DNA of 64,000 nt, from the NCBI RefSeq assembly GCF_000708045.1, contig NZ_ANIE01000005.1, positions 434,001 to 498,000 on the forward strand, in the 5' to 3' direction. Of the stretch, positions 61,916 through 64,000 are shown piece by piece. Position 1 is the stretch's first letter, and the number at the start of each line of letters is the position of its first letter. Below the pieces are notes generated by a model. It saw only the letters and a program-made list of their open reading frames with translations. It searched no databases and had not been told where the DNA came from. This DNA is from Marinobacter nitratireducens. Lineage in GTDB: Bacteria > Pseudomonadota > Gammaproteobacteria > Pseudomonadales > Oleiphilaceae. Position numbers and translations under genes: made by a program.

Positions 61916-63322
61916 TCACTTCCCGATCAGTGATTGCCCGCACACGCGAACAACGTTTCCGTTCACGCCGCTGGACGCCGGGTTGCAGTACCAGGCAATG
62001 GCTTCTGCCACGTCGACGGGCTGGCCTCCCTGGGACAGGCTGTTCATCCGGCGGCCTGCTTCTCTGATCGTCATTGGCATGGCGGCTGTCATCTGGGTTT
62101 CGATGAACCCGGGAGCAATGGCGTTAATGGTGATGCCATTCTTCAGATGTTTGGCCATGGATTCCACGTAACCGATAACGCCGCTCTTGGCGGTTGAATA
62201 GTTGGTCTGACCAAAGTTGCCGGCAATACCGCTAATTGACGAAATGCAGACAATGCGGCCGTTATCCTTGAGCAAGCCACGTTCGGTCAATTCCTCGTCG
62301 ATCAGCTCTTCGGCGCTCAGGTTAACGGCGATCGTCATGTCCCAAAAATGTTCCGGCATGTTGCCAAGGGTTTTGTCCCGGGTGATGCCTGCGTTATGGA
62401 TCACCAGATCAATGCCGCCGAAGTGCTCTTCTGCAAAATCCGCAATCAGTTTCGGGGCTGCTTCATCGGTGATGTCGCAGGCAAGGGCCTTGCCATTAAT
62501 CGCATCGGTGACTTTCTGAAGCTCTTCCATCGCCGGTGGAATGTCCAGGCCAATCACCGTCGCGCCGTCGCGGGCGAGTGTTTCGGCGATAGCGGCGCCG
62601 ATACCGCGGGATGCGCCTGTGACCAATGCAACCTTGCCGGTTAGCGGGGCAACCGGGTTGGTGGCCGGTGCTGTCGTACCTTTACCGATGCGCACACACT
62701 GCCCCGAGACATAGGCTGAGCGCGGTGACAGGAAGAAGCGGATGCTTGAGTCCAGTTGCTCCTCGGCAGCGGGAGCCATCCAGATCAGGTTCGCAGTGGC
62801 GCCCTTTTTCCCGATTTCCTTGCCAACCGCCCGAACAAACCCTTCGAGTGCCTGCTGTGCAGCCGCGTGTGGCGCTTTGCGGCAGCTTGAGGGTGTCTGG
62901 CCGATGACAAGCACTCTTCCATTGCCGGCTATCTTTTTAATGGTCGGGTGGAAGAAGTCGTACAGCGCGCGAAGCTCGTCCGGAGATTTGATGCCGGTCG
63001 CATCGAAAATCAGGGCGGAGAACTTCTGGGTGATCTCCTGATCAAGTCCGAGAGCGTTTGCCTTGTTGCCAGCCATGGATGAGTCGGCAAGAGAGTTGAT
63101 GCCGGCGGCATGATGCAGCTTTGCTGCGCTGGAACTCAAAATGCTGCCAATGGTGGCCACGGCCTTGCCGCCGGCGGCGCTGCCAATGAGAACGTCGCCT
63201 TCAATAAATGGTTGATCAACCCGCTTGAGGCGCTTGAGCGGAACCGGCGAAGGCAGGCCGAGAGACTGCGCGGCGGTTTTGCCGACCGGGGTATTGACTA
63301 ATTTGAGGTAGAGGTCAGACAT
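61916..63322 (-). CDS. High-molecular-weight 3-oxoacyl-ACP reductase (FabG4-like)
   Basis: 468 aa. The first 220 residues form a non-catalytic flavodoxin-like/Rossmann domain; the second half is a typical SDR with VTGASRGIGAAIAETLARDG, NAGITRDKTLGNM, ISSISGIAGNFGQTNYSTAK (catalytic Ser, Tyr, Lys) and APGFIETQMTAAM. FabG4-type enzymes reduce 3-oxoacyl-CoA or -ACP. It is divergent from a thiolase gene that would provide or use the same 3-oxoacyl-CoA, suggesting a shared acyl-chain pathway. Confidence 0.92.
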   Translation of the reverse strand: MSDLYLKLVNTPVGKTAAQSLGLPSPVPLKRLKRVDQPFIEGDVLIGSAAGGKAVATIGSILSSSAAKLHHAAGINSLADSSMAGNKANALGLDQEITQKFSALIFDATGIKSPDELRALYDFFHPTIKKIAGNGRVLVIGQTPSSCRKAPHAAAQQALEGFVRAVGKEIGKKGATANLIWMAPAAEEQLDSSIRFFLSPRSAYVSGQCVRIGKGTTAPATNPVAPLTGKVALVTGASRGIGAAIAETLARDGATVIGLDIPPAMEELQKVTDAINGKALACDITDEAAPKLIADFAEEHFGGIDLVIHNAGITRDKTLGNMPEHFWDMTIAVNLSAEELIDEELTERGLLKDNGRIVCISSISGIAGNFGQTNYSTAKSGVIGYVESMAKHLKNGITINAIAPGFIETQMTAAMPMTIREAGRRMNSLSQGGQPVDVAEAIAWYCNPASSGVNGNVVRVCGQSLIGK

Positions 63323-63508
63323 AGTGGGTCTTCCGTGTTATGGCTGCTAGCAGCTCTTATGTTGAATGTATGATGAAATCGACCTACAGGTTAAAGAATC
63401 GCCCAGTTTTTGGATTGACTCAATGCCGGGGCAGGGTTGTCAGGGATGCCAATGAGAGCAGAGTCCAGCGAGCTACACTTTGTGCAATTTCACGGAAAGG
63501 GTAAAAAC

Positions 63509-64000
63509 ATGGCACAGGCTAAAACCAGCACACAAAAGAAATCCCCCAAGAACAGTGGCGGAATCCGGCGCGTCGCGATCATCGGCGGTAACCGTATTCC
63601 GTTTGCCAAGTCGAATACCGTATACAGCAAGATCAGCAATCAGGAGCTCCTTACCTCGGCGATCCGGGGGTTGGTTGATCGCTACGGTCTGGAAGGAATG
63701 CGTATGGGCGAAGTGGTTGCCGGCGCCGTTATCAAGCACTCCAGGGATTTCAATCTGACCCGGGAATCGGTGCTGAGTAGCGGTCTTGCGCCCGAAACCT
63801 CGGCCTACGACATCCAGCAGGCATGCGGTACCGGCCTGGAGGCTGCGATTCTCGTGGCCAACAAGATTGCGCTGGGGCAAATCGAGTGCGGTATCGCAGG
63901 TGGCACCGACACAACCTCCGATGCGCCAATTGGGGTGGGTGAAGGTCTGCGGGAAATCCTGTTAGACCTGAATCGGGCGAAAACCGCGAAGGAGCGTCTG
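63509..64000 (+). CDS. Acetyl-CoA C-acyltransferase (thiolase, FadI-like), 5' part
   Basis: The first 164 codons, running off the window. After a basic tail of about 18 residues comes RVAIIGGNRIPFAK, and the active-site cysteine is Cys106 in QQACGTGLEAAILVANKI. The GGTDTTSDAPIGV segment continues the thiolase pattern. It makes or splits 3-oxoacyl-CoA. ATG 63509 is the first in-frame start after 63480 and follows GGAAAGGG. Divergent from the FabG4-like gene with 186 bp between. Confidence 0.92.
   Translation, partial: MAQAKTSTQKKSPKNSGGIRRVAIIGGNRIPFAKSNTVYSKISNQELLTSAIRGLVDRYGLEGMRMGEVVAGAVIKHSRDFNLTRESVLSSGLAPETSAYDIQQACGTGLEAAILVANKIALGQIECGIAGGTDTTSDAPIGVGEGLREILLDLNRAKTAKERL

Overview
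The window comes from a marine-type gammaproteobacterium, most probably Marinobacter or a close relative. I infer this from an MvaT-type silencer, Vibrio/Pseudomonas-style polar flagellar genes, a GspN/C/D group, AmpG-like and FxsA-like proteins, and gammaproteobacterial sigma-28, sigma-54 and sigma-32 promoter motifs. No 16S gene or database search was available, so the genus is an inference.

Region 1 (1-15.4 kb, all + strand) is a surface-glycan locus. It holds the end of a pseudaminic acid pathway (SDR, pseG, pseH, pseI), four glycosyltransferase-like proteins, an asparagine-synthase-like amidotransferase, a bacillosamine-type set (phosphoglycosyl transferase, acetyltransferase, aminotransferase, membrane 4,6-dehydratase) and a UDP-HexNAc 6-dehydrogenase. 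Genes overlap or nearly touch, and a strong terminator closes the run. An MvaT-family silencer follows.

Region 2 (16-20.8 kb) has a PAS-GGDEF diguanylate cyclase, a receiver-CheC-like protein, an exported DUF6160-like protein and exonuclease I (sbcB), whose Shine-Dalgarno lies in a hairpin.

Region 3 (20.8-37.5 kb) is flagellar. Two flagellin genes point away from each other and enclose a six-gene flagellin-modification island: a sugar aminotransferase, a WbqC-like protein, two methyltransferases, a sulfotransferase and a 1205-residue multidomain glycosyltransferase. The left flagellin has a sigma-54-like site and is followed by a TPR/methyltransferase-like gene. The right flagellin has a sigma-28 site and is followed by flaG, fliD and fliS.

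Region 4 (37.6-64 kb) is mostly core chromosome: argG, an AraC-type regulator, a receiver/degenerate-GGDEF protein, yajQ, an AmpG-like transporter, an alkyltransferase-like protein, an SDR, fxsA, groESL, gspN-gspC-gspD, an M48 peptidase with LemA, a GGDEF-EAL phosphodiesterase, sodB, purE-purK, a membrane coiled-coil protein, a lipoprotein, a Val-Asp-Val tRNA cluster, a long FabG-type reductase and the start of a thiolase. Between 43.5 and 58.3 kb there are four long palindromic elements. Three share exactly 28-bp arms that differ between loci around a related 54-58 nt core; this is the least explained structure in the window.
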